A stretch of 64,000 bases of DNA from M3007 sp031425155 (GTDB lineage: Bacteria > Bacteroidota > Bacteroidia > Chitinophagales > Saprospiraceae), in contig JANPIV010000001.1 in assembly GCA_031425155.1 (NCBI GenBank), forward strand, positions 1 to 64,000. Reading direction: 5' to 3'. This document shows positions 9,812 to 16,808 of the stretch, in pieces. The notes beneath the pieces were generated by a model, which saw only the letters and a list, made by a program, of their open reading frames with translations, was not told the origin of the DNA and ran no database searches. A program made the position numbers and the translations under genes. Numbering within the stretch: the first letter of the stretch is position 1; each line of letters starts with the position of its first letter.

Positions 9812-9837
9812 CTGCCGAACCCATTTCCCACCCCCTC
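9812..9837 (-). promoter_or_regulatory. Shared cas promoter box upstream of cas8
   Basis: On the plus strand this reads CTGCCGAA, four variable bases, TTTCCC, then ACCCCCTC. The same arrangement occurs upstream of cas6 at 11325-11351. In cas orientation both are followed after 12-13 bases by a TTTG that could belong to the -7 box. The box ends 54 bp before the cas8 start. It is the best candidate operator for co-ordinated control of the two cas transcription units. Confidence 0.55.
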
Positions 9838-9849
9838 CAAAAAAATTCT

Positions 9850-9857
9850 TACCTTTG
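9850..9857 (+). promoter_or_regulatory. Bacteroidota -7 box for the DUF433/DUF5615 pair
   Basis: TACCTTTG fits TAnnTTTG exactly and ends 15 bp before the ATG of the antitoxin gene. No clear -33 TTG was found. The promoter would be divergent from, and about 90 bp away from, the cas8 start. Confidence 0.45.
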
Positions 9858-9872
9858 TAAAAATGTTTTCAA

Positions 9873-10106
9873 ATGTTTCCACAGCTCACCCGAATCACTT
9901 TTGACCCAACGGTAATGGGCGGTAAGCCCTGTATCCGGGGAATGCGCGTCACCGTGGGCACGGTGGTAGGTTTAGTCGCTACCGGGTATTCTACTGCCCA
10001 AATCCTCCAGGCATATCCATATTTGGAAGCGGATGACATCAAAGAAGCACTCATGTACGCCGCCTGGCGGGCAGAGGAAGTAGAAGTTAATCTTGCCAGC
10101 GCGTGA
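9873..10106 (+). CDS. DUF433 antitoxin-like protein
   Basis: A 77-aa protein with the DUF433 pattern: RITFDPTVMGGKPCIRGMRVTV, then GYSTAQILQAYPYLEADDIKEALMYAA. Members are winged-helix-like antitoxins that pair with DUF5615 PIN-like toxins and usually repress their own promoter. The stop codon overlaps the start of the next gene (GTGA at 10103-10106), so translation should be coupled. The pair is inserted between cas8 and cas6 on the opposite strand to both. The function is inferred from family and pairing. Confidence 0.88.
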   Translation: MFPQLTRITFDPTVMGGKPCIRGMRVTVGTVVGLVATGYSTAQILQAYPYLEADDIKEALMYAAWRAEEVEVNLASA

Positions 10107-10468
10107 ATATTCTTCTTGACATGAATCTGTCGCCTGATTGGGTGGAGATTCTGCAAAGTGCTGGTTTTCCCACCCGGCATTGGTCCGAAGTAGGGGAGAT
10201 AACAGCACCCGATCATGTTATTATGAGCTGGGCCTTGGTGCATGATTATGTGGTATTTACACATGATTTAGATTTCGGTACAATTCTGGCGGCTACTAAT
10301 GCTGCTGCTCCCAGTGTGTTTCAGGTTAGAGTACAGGATGTCATGCCTGAAAAGATGAGAGACATTATAATTCGGGTTTTTCAGCAATTTGAAGAACAAT
10401 TACTCCAAGGTGCTTTGATCACTTTGGACATAGCCAAGGTTCGTGTCCGGGTACTGCCCTTGCGTTGA
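10103..10468 (+). CDS. DUF5615 PIN-like toxin
   Basis: A 121-aa PIN-like protein (DUF5615), expected to be the RNase toxin neutralised by the upstream DUF433 protein. Visible PIN-type acidic motifs are LLDMNLSP at the N-terminus, GEITAPDHVIMSWA in the middle and FTHDLDFGTIL near residue 56. It starts with GTG overlapping the antitoxin stop. It ends 20 bp before the convergent cas6 stop. All expected acidic residues are present, so it is probably functional. Confidence 0.88.
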   Translation: MNILLDMNLSPDWVEILQSAGFPTRHWSEVGEITAPDHVIMSWALVHDYVVFTHDLDFGTILAATNAAAPSVFQVRVQDVMPEKMRDIIIRVFQQFEEQLLQGALITLDIAKVRVRVLPLR

Positions 10469-10488
10469 TGCTGATTCTCCAGACCTTC

Positions 10489-11280
10489 CTACGATGCGCC
10501 TGCCGCCACCACCCCGCACCCAAACCCTTCCCCATTCATTCGCCCAAAACCAGCCAGCAAACCTAATTCCACTAACTCCCGCGCCGCATCTACTTCAAAA
10601 TCAAATAAATAGCCCTTTACTTTCGTCTGCGCCGGAGTCCCCGCTTTGATCACTACCAGTTTTGATTTCGGCGGTGCGCCTACTACCCGAAAGCCAAAGC
10701 GTGTAGCATCCCACCAAGAGGGCGGCTCGCTACCCGTAGCCGCGCGGTATTTTTCCATCAGATTAAGCCAAAATAGTGCCGTAAAATCTTGATCATCAGG
10801 GTTTAAGTAATCATCATGGCCATTCTCCTTTTTGCGGGCCACCACCAGCGGTGAGAGTAGGTGGATACGCACCGGACGATTGTCCGTTGGTAGCAGAAGA
10901 GGCAACACTTCTACCGTTTGCACCACGAAACGCGCCTGACTGATACGGTCTCCCAGGCGGAGTTGTTGTTCGCTAAATAAACCCTTTACAAACTCCTCGG
11001 CGGTGCGATCCAGATAGAAACCGATTACAAAAGAGACTTCACGGCTGTCAATATGCAGTCGGTCGCCCTCGATGTGGCGTTTGGGTACGTTTAGTTGGGA
11101 GAAACAAAACAGTTTGAACTGCTTGCGTCCGGTCATGTGTCCGCGCTGGTGCAAAAAGGCGGCGTAATCCGCATCGGCGTGCTGAATGACTTTATATATC
11201 CAGGCCGATAGTTCATACTGGTAATTTATTGGCAGCACGGAATTTGCGTCGAGGCAGCGCAGGGTAATCTTGAATTGCAT
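10489..11280 (-). CDS. cas6: Cas6 crRNA-processing endoribonuclease
   Basis: Cas6 cleaves the pre-crRNA in the repeat to leave the ATTGAAAC handle. The C-terminus holds the diagnostic glycine-rich loop, GLLAGFGRMNGEGFGCG, and the body has RAMP features such as PVRIHLLSPLVV. The frame is open to 11439, but the first 53 codons run through a terminator and a promoter box and do not look like Cas6. MQFKITLRCLDANS at 11280 is a normal Cas6 N-terminus, giving 263 aa. It is a separate transcription unit from cas8-cas2, split off by the toxin-antitoxin pair. Confidence 0.93.
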   Translation of the reverse strand: MQFKITLRCLDANSVLPINYQYELSAWIYKVIQHADADYAAFLHQRGHMTGRKQFKLFCFSQLNVPKRHIEGDRLHIDSREVSFVIGFYLDRTAEEFVKGLFSEQQLRLGDRISQARFVVQTVEVLPLLLPTDNRPVRIHLLSPLVVARKKENGHDDYLNPDDQDFTALFWLNLMEKYRAATGSEPPSWWDATRFGFRVVGAPPKSKLVVIKAGTPAQTKVKGYLFDFEVDAARELVELGLLAGFGRMNGEGFGCGVVAAGAS

Positions 11281-11324
11281 AAGGTAGTGGGTGTTCTTTA
11301 AATGTGTGGCAAAGGTCGAGGCAG

Positions 11325-11351
11325 GCTGCCGAAATGGTTTCCCACCCCCTC
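11325..11351 (-). promoter_or_regulatory. Shared cas promoter box upstream of cas6
   Basis: Plus strand: CTGCCGAA, ATGG, TTTCCCC, ACCCCCTC. It is the partner of the box upstream of cas8 at 9812-9837, with one extra C. In cas6 orientation a TTTG lies 12 bases downstream of TTCGGCAG and may be the -7 box. It sits 45 bp before the chosen cas6 start. Confidence 0.55.
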
Positions 11352-11363
11352 GTAAGGATTTAG

Positions 11364-11389
11364 AAAAAAATACTCCAAATTTGGAGTAT
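11364..11389 (-). terminator. Terminator after the DUF3800 gene
   Basis: A perfect palindrome, ATACTCCAAA followed by TTTGGAGTAT (11370-11389), is followed in the minus direction by seven T residues (A-run at 11364-11370). It lies about 110 bp beyond the DUF3800 stop and just before the cas6 promoter box, so it separates the two transcripts. Because the sequence is symmetric it could also be an operator. Confidence 0.6.
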
Positions 11390-11498
11390 AGGCTGTCAAA
11401 TAGCCGTATTTTTGTCACAACAACTTTCCAAAGTTTCATAAACCCACGCCCTGTGGAGGCTCCTGAGTATTCGGGACGGTGCTTTGGAGAGTTGTTTT

Positions 11499-12263
11499 TT
11501 ATTTTAAGGTGAATATACTCGCCTGTGTTAAGTCGAATGGGTTAGTTTGACTGTAAAGCCGGCCCTTGCCTTCTTCTTCATATACATCCAGAATACTGCT
11601 ATAATGTCTCTCTAAAGCACTAAAATAGCGCTTTTCTCCTTGCAGGATATACCTTTGCAGAGCCCACATCAAGTAATCTACCAAACTCATTTCAGGAAAA
11701 TCTTGGCTTCGGACAATAGTGCAGGAGTAAGCACTTCCACCAGTTTCACGGCTCTTTGCAGCTAATGCTTTTTCAAAAGCTGCTGAGAAACGCTGTTCGG
11801 TGTTGCTCTGTCGCTGGCTAAGATAGAGGCTGAATTTTTCGTTTCCCTCTAGACCATCCAATTCTAGTAATTTGGACAAAAGATCAAAGTAGAACTCAGT
11901 GGCACTGCCATTTTGTTTATTGAAAAATACTTCCGGTAATTTCCGACCAATGACAACATGGAATTTAAACCCGCTTAAATCTCGGATAAATTCAACCATT
12001 TTCAGCTTGATGTCCGAATGGTCAGCACTTGCATGAAGATACCATTCAGGCTTACTAACTGAATGTATGGTATTAAGCAAAGGATCGCTCAACACCCGGC
12101 GTTGAAAGTCCATCACTGCCTGACGTAATGCCTGTCGGTCATGAGTGGTTACCATACCAAGGAACATAACCGGGACAAAATCTGGTTCAATCCATAGTGG
12201 TCGCCGTCCCTTGGCATAAAACTGCGGGCTACCACTTTCATCAATGAAAACAAATTTTTTCAT
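11499..12263 (-). CDS. DUF3800 protein, candidate target of the mini-CRISPR
   Basis: A 254-aa DUF3800 protein. The N-terminus MKKFVFIDESGSP carries the family's D-E-S motif (D8, E9), and the C-terminal part has MSLVDYLMWALQRY. DUF3800 proteins are thought to have an RNase H-like fold and are common in defence islands, but their activity is not established. The gene has a clear -7 box, TATATTTG, at 12284-12291. The sequence behind that box matches the spacer of the neighbouring mini-CRISPR, so the gene may be silenced by Cascade and could encode a toxin or a second-line nuclease. That role is inference. The RBS region contains CGATTAGAAG, ten bases identical to the CRISPR repeat end. Confidence 0.88.
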   Translation of the reverse strand: MKKFVFIDESGSPQFYAKGRRPLWIEPDFVPVMFLGMVTTHDRQALRQAVMDFQRRVLSDPLLNTIHSVSKPEWYLHASADHSDIKLKMVEFIRDLSGFKFHVVIGRKLPEVFFNKQNGSATEFYFDLLSKLLELDGLEGNEKFSLYLSQRQSNTEQRFSAAFEKALAAKSRETGGSAYSCTIVRSQDFPEMSLVDYLMWALQRYILQGEKRYFSALERHYSSILDVYEEEGKGRLYSQTNPFDLTQASIFTLK

Positions 12264-12283
12264 ACCTTCTAATCGAATAGGGG

Positions 12284-12317
12284 CAAATATATATCCATTA
12301 AGTAGATTATTGTGACT
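12284..12317 (-). promoter_or_regulatory. DUF3800 promoter with CCA-flanked protospacer-like site
   Basis: On the minus strand the -7 box TATATTTG occupies 12284-12291. Directly upstream, on the plus strand, CCA (12295-12297) precedes TTAAGTAGATT (12298-12308) and, after one base, TTGTGA (12310-12315). This matches the spacer of the mini-CRISPR (12387-12406) at 18 of 20 positions. CCA would be a suitable type I-B PAM on the correct side. Cascade bound here would cover the RNA polymerase contact region. Confidence 0.65.
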
Positions 12318-12346
12318 TTACATTTCCAATTTTTAATAAAATGGAT

Positions 12347-12354
12347 TATTTTTG
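12347..12354 (+). promoter_or_regulatory. -7 box of the mini-CRISPR RNA
   Basis: TATTTTTG fits TAnnTTTG and lies just in front of the first degenerate repeat, so transcription would start at about 12360, inside or at the edge of that repeat. It is divergent from the DUF3800 promoter, with about 55 bp between the two -7 boxes. Confidence 0.5.
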
Positions 12355-12355
12355 T

Positions 12356-12465
12356 CTTGAAAATCGTACCTTTTAGGAATTGAAATTTAAGTAGATTCTT
12401 GTGAATCAATACTTTAATCGCACCTTTTAGGATTCCTGGGTTGGCTAAGGCCGACCCATTTTTTT
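12356..12465 (+). ncRNA. CreA-like mini-CRISPR RNA (degenerate repeat-spacer-repeat)
   Basis: Repeat A (12356-12386) reads CTTGAAAATCGTACC, TTTTA, GGAATTGAAAT. It matches the crRNA-sense repeat of the main array with two compensating one-base shifts and keeps an ATTGAAA-type handle. Repeat B (12412-12434) reads CTTTAATCGCACC, TTTTAGGATT and then diverges. The 25-nt region between them (12387-12411) is the spacer; its first 20 bases match the DUF3800 promoter except at positions 12 and 19. A promoter box precedes it and an intrinsic terminator (12438-12465) follows. The layout is that of CreA-type guide RNAs, which direct Cascade to repress without cleavage; the function here is inferred. Confidence 0.72.
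12438..12465 (+). terminator. Intrinsic terminator of the mini-CRISPR RNA
   Basis: GGGTTGGC (12438-12445), loop TAAG, GCCGACCC (12450-12457) form an 8-bp stem with one G-U pair, followed by A and seven T (12459-12465). It ends one base before the stop codon of the convergent WYL gene. The T-tract exists only in the plus direction. Confidence 0.8.
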
Positions 12466-13386
12466 CTAAAATTTCATCTTTCCCACCTCTGCCCGCAGAT
12501 GCTCGAGCAGGGTAGGAGGATGCAATACCTCAATATTGAGCTGATAAAAGCCCAGAATGAAATTGGTCAGGCCATAAAAATTATGGTTCACATCTGCCTG
12601 AAAGTCAAAGAAATTGGGGTCGGCGGTTTCTTCGATATGGGGGCGGGTGAGCGGATAACGTTCGATTAGTTCATTATAAGCCCCTACACTCAAGCGTAGG
12701 TGCACAGTGATTTGATTATTGGTGACAATGCGAAAGGGGTCGGTTTTCATAATATTATGAGAGCCTTCGTTCTGCCAGGGGCGATCGGTCAATTTGACCC
12801 TTATAAATCGGGTGAGGCGAAAATGGCGAATCACCCGCTTGTCCGCATCAAAACCATGGAGCATATCGTCGGCGGGCACAATGTGGAAAGGCTCAATCAA
12901 ACGATCACTCACCAGGTTGTTATTGGAAGATCGGTAGCCTTCCAGAATGACCTGACGTTTCTCGGCCTTTGCTTGTTCGAGTAGATCTACCTTGGTCAAG
13001 TGAGGCTTGCGTAGGTAAGCAAAACCCAGGCGGCTATAATCGTAGAGAGAATGTAACTTTTGGATTAAATGTGCCTGCCGCTCCGGGGTGGTGCGTAGGT
13101 TGTGGATTGCGTCGTATAGCAGTACTCGCTCTTCCTCAGAGAAGAAGAGCAGGCCACTGATTTTTTTCAATGGCTTGTTTACCTTAAAAGCATAGCGACG
13201 TTTATGATCCCAATCCAGTTCGAGGCCCAGTTCTCCAAACGTATCGAAATCATTTTTGATCGTGTCTTCATGAGCACCATATCGTTCGGCAAAATACTGT
13301 TTAGTGTAGCCGTAAGGCCGTTCTATGATGTCACGCATAACACGCAACAGGCGGATTTTATAGCCATATTCGTTTTCAGCAGGCAT
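12466..13386 (-). CDS. WYL-domain transcriptional regulator
   Basis: A 306-aa regulator. The N-terminal third is an HTH domain (IRLLRVMRDIIERPYGYTKQYF, then a recognition-helix-like HEDTIKNDFDTFGELG). The WYL domain follows, with LEGYRSSNNNLVSDRLIEPF and HGFDADKRVIRHFRLTRF, which bind nucleic acid or nucleotide ligands in the family, and a C-terminal WCX-like extension. WYL proteins often control CRISPR and other defence loci. Position at the end of the cas locus, next to the mini-CRISPR, suggests it regulates cas transcription, perhaps through the shared box upstream of cas8 and cas6; that link is inference. Confidence 0.88.
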   Translation of the reverse strand: MPAENEYGYKIRLLRVMRDIIERPYGYTKQYFAERYGAHEDTIKNDFDTFGELGLELDWDHKRRYAFKVNKPLKKISGLLFFSEEERVLLYDAIHNLRTTPERQAHLIQKLHSLYDYSRLGFAYLRKPHLTKVDLLEQAKAEKRQVILEGYRSSNNNLVSDRLIEPFHIVPADDMLHGFDADKRVIRHFRLTRFIRVKLTDRPWQNEGSHNIMKTDPFRIVTNNQITVHLRLSVGAYNELIERYPLTRPHIEETADPNFFDFQADVNHNFYGLTNFILGFYQLNIEVLHPPTLLEHLRAEVGKMKF

Positions 13387-13848
13387 AGGTGCATATTTGC
13401 TGGCAATATCGCAAAAATTCCATATAATATTCTTTATAACTCTTTTGCAAAGTTTCAGGCACCCATTTACATATTGGAAAGCACATAAAAGTGTAAATTA
13501 GACGCGATTCATCCGTACAAAATTAGTCCGAAAAGAAGGAGGTGATAAAGCCTGGCCATGCACCGCCGCCAAGTGCGACCGGGAAGGCCGCCCGTGCAGG
13601 CGACCAAAAAGCCCCTGCCCCGTCTGCCACCCCCGTCGCGTTGGCTTGCTCCTCACGGCTGCAGCCTGATGGCCGCCGCGTTTCCGGTGGGCTCACTACC
13701 AAGTCGCCGCTCCGTACCTCCGCGTCCACGTGGTAGTGAGCCCACCGGGCGGCTCCCCACGTTTTATCTGGCGAAGGCTTGGCCGCTGCGGGTTTGGTTG
13801 TACCAAGACAGGTATAAGAAAACCATGTTTATCCAACAGGAGGCTTTT
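13387..13848. other. Intergenic region with GC-rich repeat, no gene
   Basis: The first 130 bp are AT-rich and should hold the WYL promoter, for which I see no clear consensus. From 13562 the sequence turns strongly GC-rich and matches 41631-41834. Open frames here in several phases are products of GC content, with no recognisable protein motif. Confidence 0.6.
13562..13768 (+). repeat. GC-rich dispersed repeat, copy 1
   Basis: About 205 bp nearly identical to 41631-41834 in the same orientation. Shared blocks include CACCGCCGCCAAGTGCGACC (first base variable), GTCGCGTTGGCTTGCTCCTC, and TCCGTACCTCCGCGTCCACG. Differences are scattered substitutions and small indels. It has no coding signature, is far more GC-rich than its surroundings and lies beside the CRISPR locus, whereas copy 2 lies beside the Pycsar operon. 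Confidence 0.85.
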
Positions 13849-14277
13849 CTAAATTCTTCGCCGTCTGCGGGTTTCCACCGACAGCACATCTTTCCAGCGC
13901 GTCGTATAGGCCGCCGACAACTTGCCCTGGTGGGTAAGAGTAGTCACGCCCCCCGTCGTTTGACCGGCCGTCTTGACCACATTGCGACCAAATCGCTGGT
14001 TCACCTGGTCCATGGCCAGCATCAGCAGCCGATGTTTGTCATGGTCCACCCCATCAAACAAAGTAGGCAGCATTTCTGCCGCCTGCACCAGACCAGAAAG
14101 CATAACCCCCGCCCGCTTGTACTGATACGCGGTCTGCGTGGAAGTAGTGGTAAGCACCGCTTGCAGCATAACCCCCGCCCGCTTGTACTGATACCCTTCC
14201 CGGTACAGTTTATCCAAAGCGAACTTGGCCGCCCGCACTAGCAGCAGCGTGGAGTTGGTCGGCGTGATGAAAGTCAC
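13849..14277 (-). pseudogene. umuC: umuC remnant (C-terminal part of a Y-family DNA polymerase)
   Basis: The 142 codons match only the C-terminal end of UmuC, a Y-family translesion polymerase of about 420 aa: LYREGYQYKRAGVML, LPTLFD, LLMLAMDQVNQRFGRNVV and LSAAYTTRW. The catalytic palm and the little-finger N-terminus are absent, so it cannot be a polymerase. It begins with a GTG by chance. Inside it a 66-bp in-frame tandem duplication repeats YQYKRAGVML. No umuD lies nearby. The GC-rich repeat copy 1 abuts its 3' side. Confidence 0.85.
14101..14194. repeat. 66-bp tandem duplication inside the umuC remnant
   Basis: A 28-bp block containing ACCCCCGCCCGCTTGTACTG occurs at 14101-14128 and again at 14167-14194, a period of 66 bp or 22 codons. 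It duplicates the YQYKRAGVML segment in frame. Confidence 0.85.
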
Positions 14278-14520
14278 CGGGAACTAGTGGCTATAATTAA
14301 ATGAATATTGTTGTGTTAACCCATTATTCGCCCTGTAAATCTAATGTTTATTATTTGCTCTAAAAAATTAACATTAAAATTAGTTATTGTTTAAAAAACT
14401 GTTTATACCTTGTGTTAACAAAGTTTAACTTTAATCCTTCGGTTCATTTTCTCTGTACCCGCCAAAACCGTTTTCTCCTGTATATTTTATAATTTTTATT
14501 AAGCATCAATCGTAGTGCGT

Positions 14521-16797
14521 ATGCGACTACTAATGCTTTTATGCTTACTTGGCACATGGTGCATCTGCCAAGGACAGTATCCCGTTGTGCCTATGCCAAA
14601 CTTGTTTGCTACATCCTATGCAGCAGACACAATAGATATTGATTTGCCAAATTTTCATGGATTAGTGGATTCAACGAAGATATCAGCCATTAAGAATAAA
14701 TTAATGTCCGACAATTTTGGAAGTACGCTTGACTTGAATAAAATGTCAACATTTAAGTCTAATATAGAGGTAAGCAATTTTTATGCATCTGGACAATCCG
14801 TTTCTTACTTTGGAGATGGACTATACTCAGATATAAGACTGGAGCATCACTTGGAAATTGCAGGTTTGCCAATAGGAATGTACGGCGACTTGATTGTTCA
14901 GAATAACAAGGTGAATAGCCGCCTATCAAGGGTAGGAATAGAGTTTGACCAAGAGGCTTTTTTAAATAAATATCGGGAGAAAGTTAGCAAAAGAGCCGTG
15001 CAGCAATCGTACAAAGAATTACTGAGCGGGCAAAAAGAATCTGTGAAGGAATACTTATCCGTGGAAGCATCACGTATGGCCTTGTTAAGCGAGGCATATC
15101 ATGTCGGTAAAGATGCCTTGATCAACCGGATTGATTCGTTGACTAAGAACCTGCGAAATAATGCCGAGACAACATTGTTGGACACCTTAAAGGATTGGAG
15201 AGAAGAGGGGAAGCATAATCATCGGGTGGATTCCTTAATGGGGACAATGCAAGAAAAAGCCGATGTTATGCTGTTGAACAGTTTGAAGAGTTTGCAAAGA
15301 TACCTTGAAAAGACTGAAAGTCGAGTAGATTCTCTTTACAATGTAGGCTTATCCAAATGGAACGAAACCCAACAGGCCCTTCAAGAATGGCGAGCCAAGG
15401 TGTTGGACCAGCAAAAAATCTTCGAAGATGAAATAGCGGATGGATCACTGCACAAATACGTCGAAAAACAAAATTGGAAGTCATTGTTACTGCATGTCAG
15501 CAGGTTCAAAATAGGTTCCTTCCAGTTGCGGGGTTCACCTTTCGATGTATCAAGCATACCGTTGCACGGAATATCTATGGAAGTGCGGCACGCTGGTTAC
15601 TATGCGGCAGTGACCTACGGGAAAGAGGGACGACAAAGACAACAGTTCCCTGATTATGTGCGTAATCTACGTTTAGCGGGCGAAGGAAGAACAGTGCTGC
15701 AAGTGAAAGCTGGCATCGGTATGCCGGAGAAAACCCATTTTCATGTGGGGTTTTCCTCCATACGGGTCAAGGCGAGTACGAGTGATTCTATATATGCTAC
15801 TTTCCCCAAAAACAATGTCTTAGTCTCTTTGGATTCTCGGTACATGATTTCTGAACAGTTTTTTGTCGAGATGCTGGGAAGCATTTCAAAAGCCGATTTC
15901 ACTGGCGTATCATCCACAAAAGAGTTGCTAGGAAACTTGTACGACGAAACTGCACAAGGGAGAAATAATTTAGCCGGTTTGGCACGGTTCGGATGGAAGG
16001 GGAAAAGAGGACATTCAGAATATACGGTTGGTTATCAGACAATTGGAGATAATTTTGTTACGCTGGGCAATTTATTTTTACTCAACAACCGGAAGGCAAT
16101 TCGACTAGAGGGTAAACAGAAATTTCTAAAAAATCGTGGTCAGGCGAAGGTGGCTTACGTCAAGGGAGCAACGAATAGCACGACCGAAATTATGCCAGGC
16201 ATCCAACAAAACCAGTTTGCGGGAGAATTCTCGTACCGCCTTAATAAACACGGCAGTAGAGCATGGGCGAGTTACAGCCCAAATTTTTACCAGCAAAATG
16301 CGCCAGGGTCTGGTTCGGCAGTATATCAACTGAATCTGGCCACGGTAGGCACACAATGGATGTTCAAGCGCGGGAAAAAAGGACAGTGGATGTCCATGCT
16401 GCAACTGACCAACTATTCCGACCAATCGCAGTATGGAGATACGAGTGTGGTCACTGGCTTGTGGTATGGTATGTTAACGCAGACGTACTCCTCCGATAAA
16501 TACTTAATCACTGGCTTGGCTAACGTGGGTTTGGACAAATATGATCTTGGATCGGTACGCGACATCAACGTGGATATAAGCCAGTCATTCATGTTCAAAA
16601 ACTTGCAGGTGTCACAGGGAGTTCAAGTGGTAAAAAGATTTTACGGTGCTGGAATGTTGGTTGGCGGTTCAGGTGGCGTACAGTTCAATGTCCGAAAAAG
16701 GTGTAGGACAAGTTTTGGCGGGACGTATTTAATCGGTGTATCCAGCGGGGAAAGAAATCAGTTCTATGTAAATTCATCCATCGGCTATCAATTTTGA
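14521..16797 (+). CDS. Outer-membrane beta-barrel-like protein with coiled coil
   Basis: About 758 aa with a signal peptide (MRLLMLLCLLGTWCICQGQ). Residues roughly 180-310 are charged and heptad-like (repeated IDSLTKNLR and RVDSLYNVG type segments), suggesting a periplasmic coiled coil. The second half alternates aromatic beta strands and ends in SSIGYQF; a terminal Phe is the usual insertion signal of outer-membrane barrels. No family is recognised. It is first in a tightly packed rightward series leading to the RHS toxin, so it could be the outer-membrane partner of that system. A GTG two codons upstream (14515) is an alternative start; I prefer the ATG. Confidence 0.75.
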   Translation: MRLLMLLCLLGTWCICQGQYPVVPMPNLFATSYAADTIDIDLPNFHGLVDSTKISAIKNKLMSDNFGSTLDLNKMSTFKSNIEVSNFYASGQSVSYFGDGLYSDIRLEHHLEIAGLPIGMYGDLIVQNNKVNSRLSRVGIEFDQEAFLNKYREKVSKRAVQQSYKELLSGQKESVKEYLSVEASRMALLSEAYHVGKDALINRIDSLTKNLRNNAETTLLDTLKDWREEGKHNHRVDSLMGTMQEKADVMLLNSLKSLQRYLEKTESRVDSLYNVGLSKWNETQQALQEWRAKVLDQQKIFEDEIADGSLHKYVEKQNWKSLLLHVSRFKIGSFQLRGSPFDVSSIPLHGISMEVRHAGYYAAVTYGKEGRQRQQFPDYVRNLRLAGEGRTVLQVKAGIGMPEKTHFHVGFSSIRVKASTSDSIYATFPKNNVLVSLDSRYMISEQFFVEMLGSISKADFTGVSSTKELLGNLYDETAQGRNNLAGLARFGWKGKRGHSEYTVGYQTIGDNFVTLGNLFLLNNRKAIRLEGKQKFLKNRGQAKVAYVKGATNSTTEIMPGIQQNQFAGEFSYRLNKHGSRAWASYSPNFYQQNAPGSGSAVYQLNLATVGTQWMFKRGKKGQWMSMLQLTNYSDQSQYGDTSVVTGLWYGMLTQTYSSDKYLITGLANVGLDKYDLGSVRDINVDISQSFMFKNLQVSQGVQVVKRFYGAGMLVGGSGGVQFNVRKRCRTSFGGTYLIGVSSGERNQFYVNSSIGYQF

Positions 16798-16808
16798 AAT
16801 TCTATCAC

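Noticed and set aside
11281..11439. N-terminal extension of the cas6 frame
   Set aside because: It spans a promoter box and a terminator and is not Cas6-like; the start at 11280 is preferred.
13542..14241. Long plus-strand frames over the GC-rich repeat and the umuC remnant
   Set aside because: Low-complexity, GC-driven frames without motifs; the minus strand matches UmuC.
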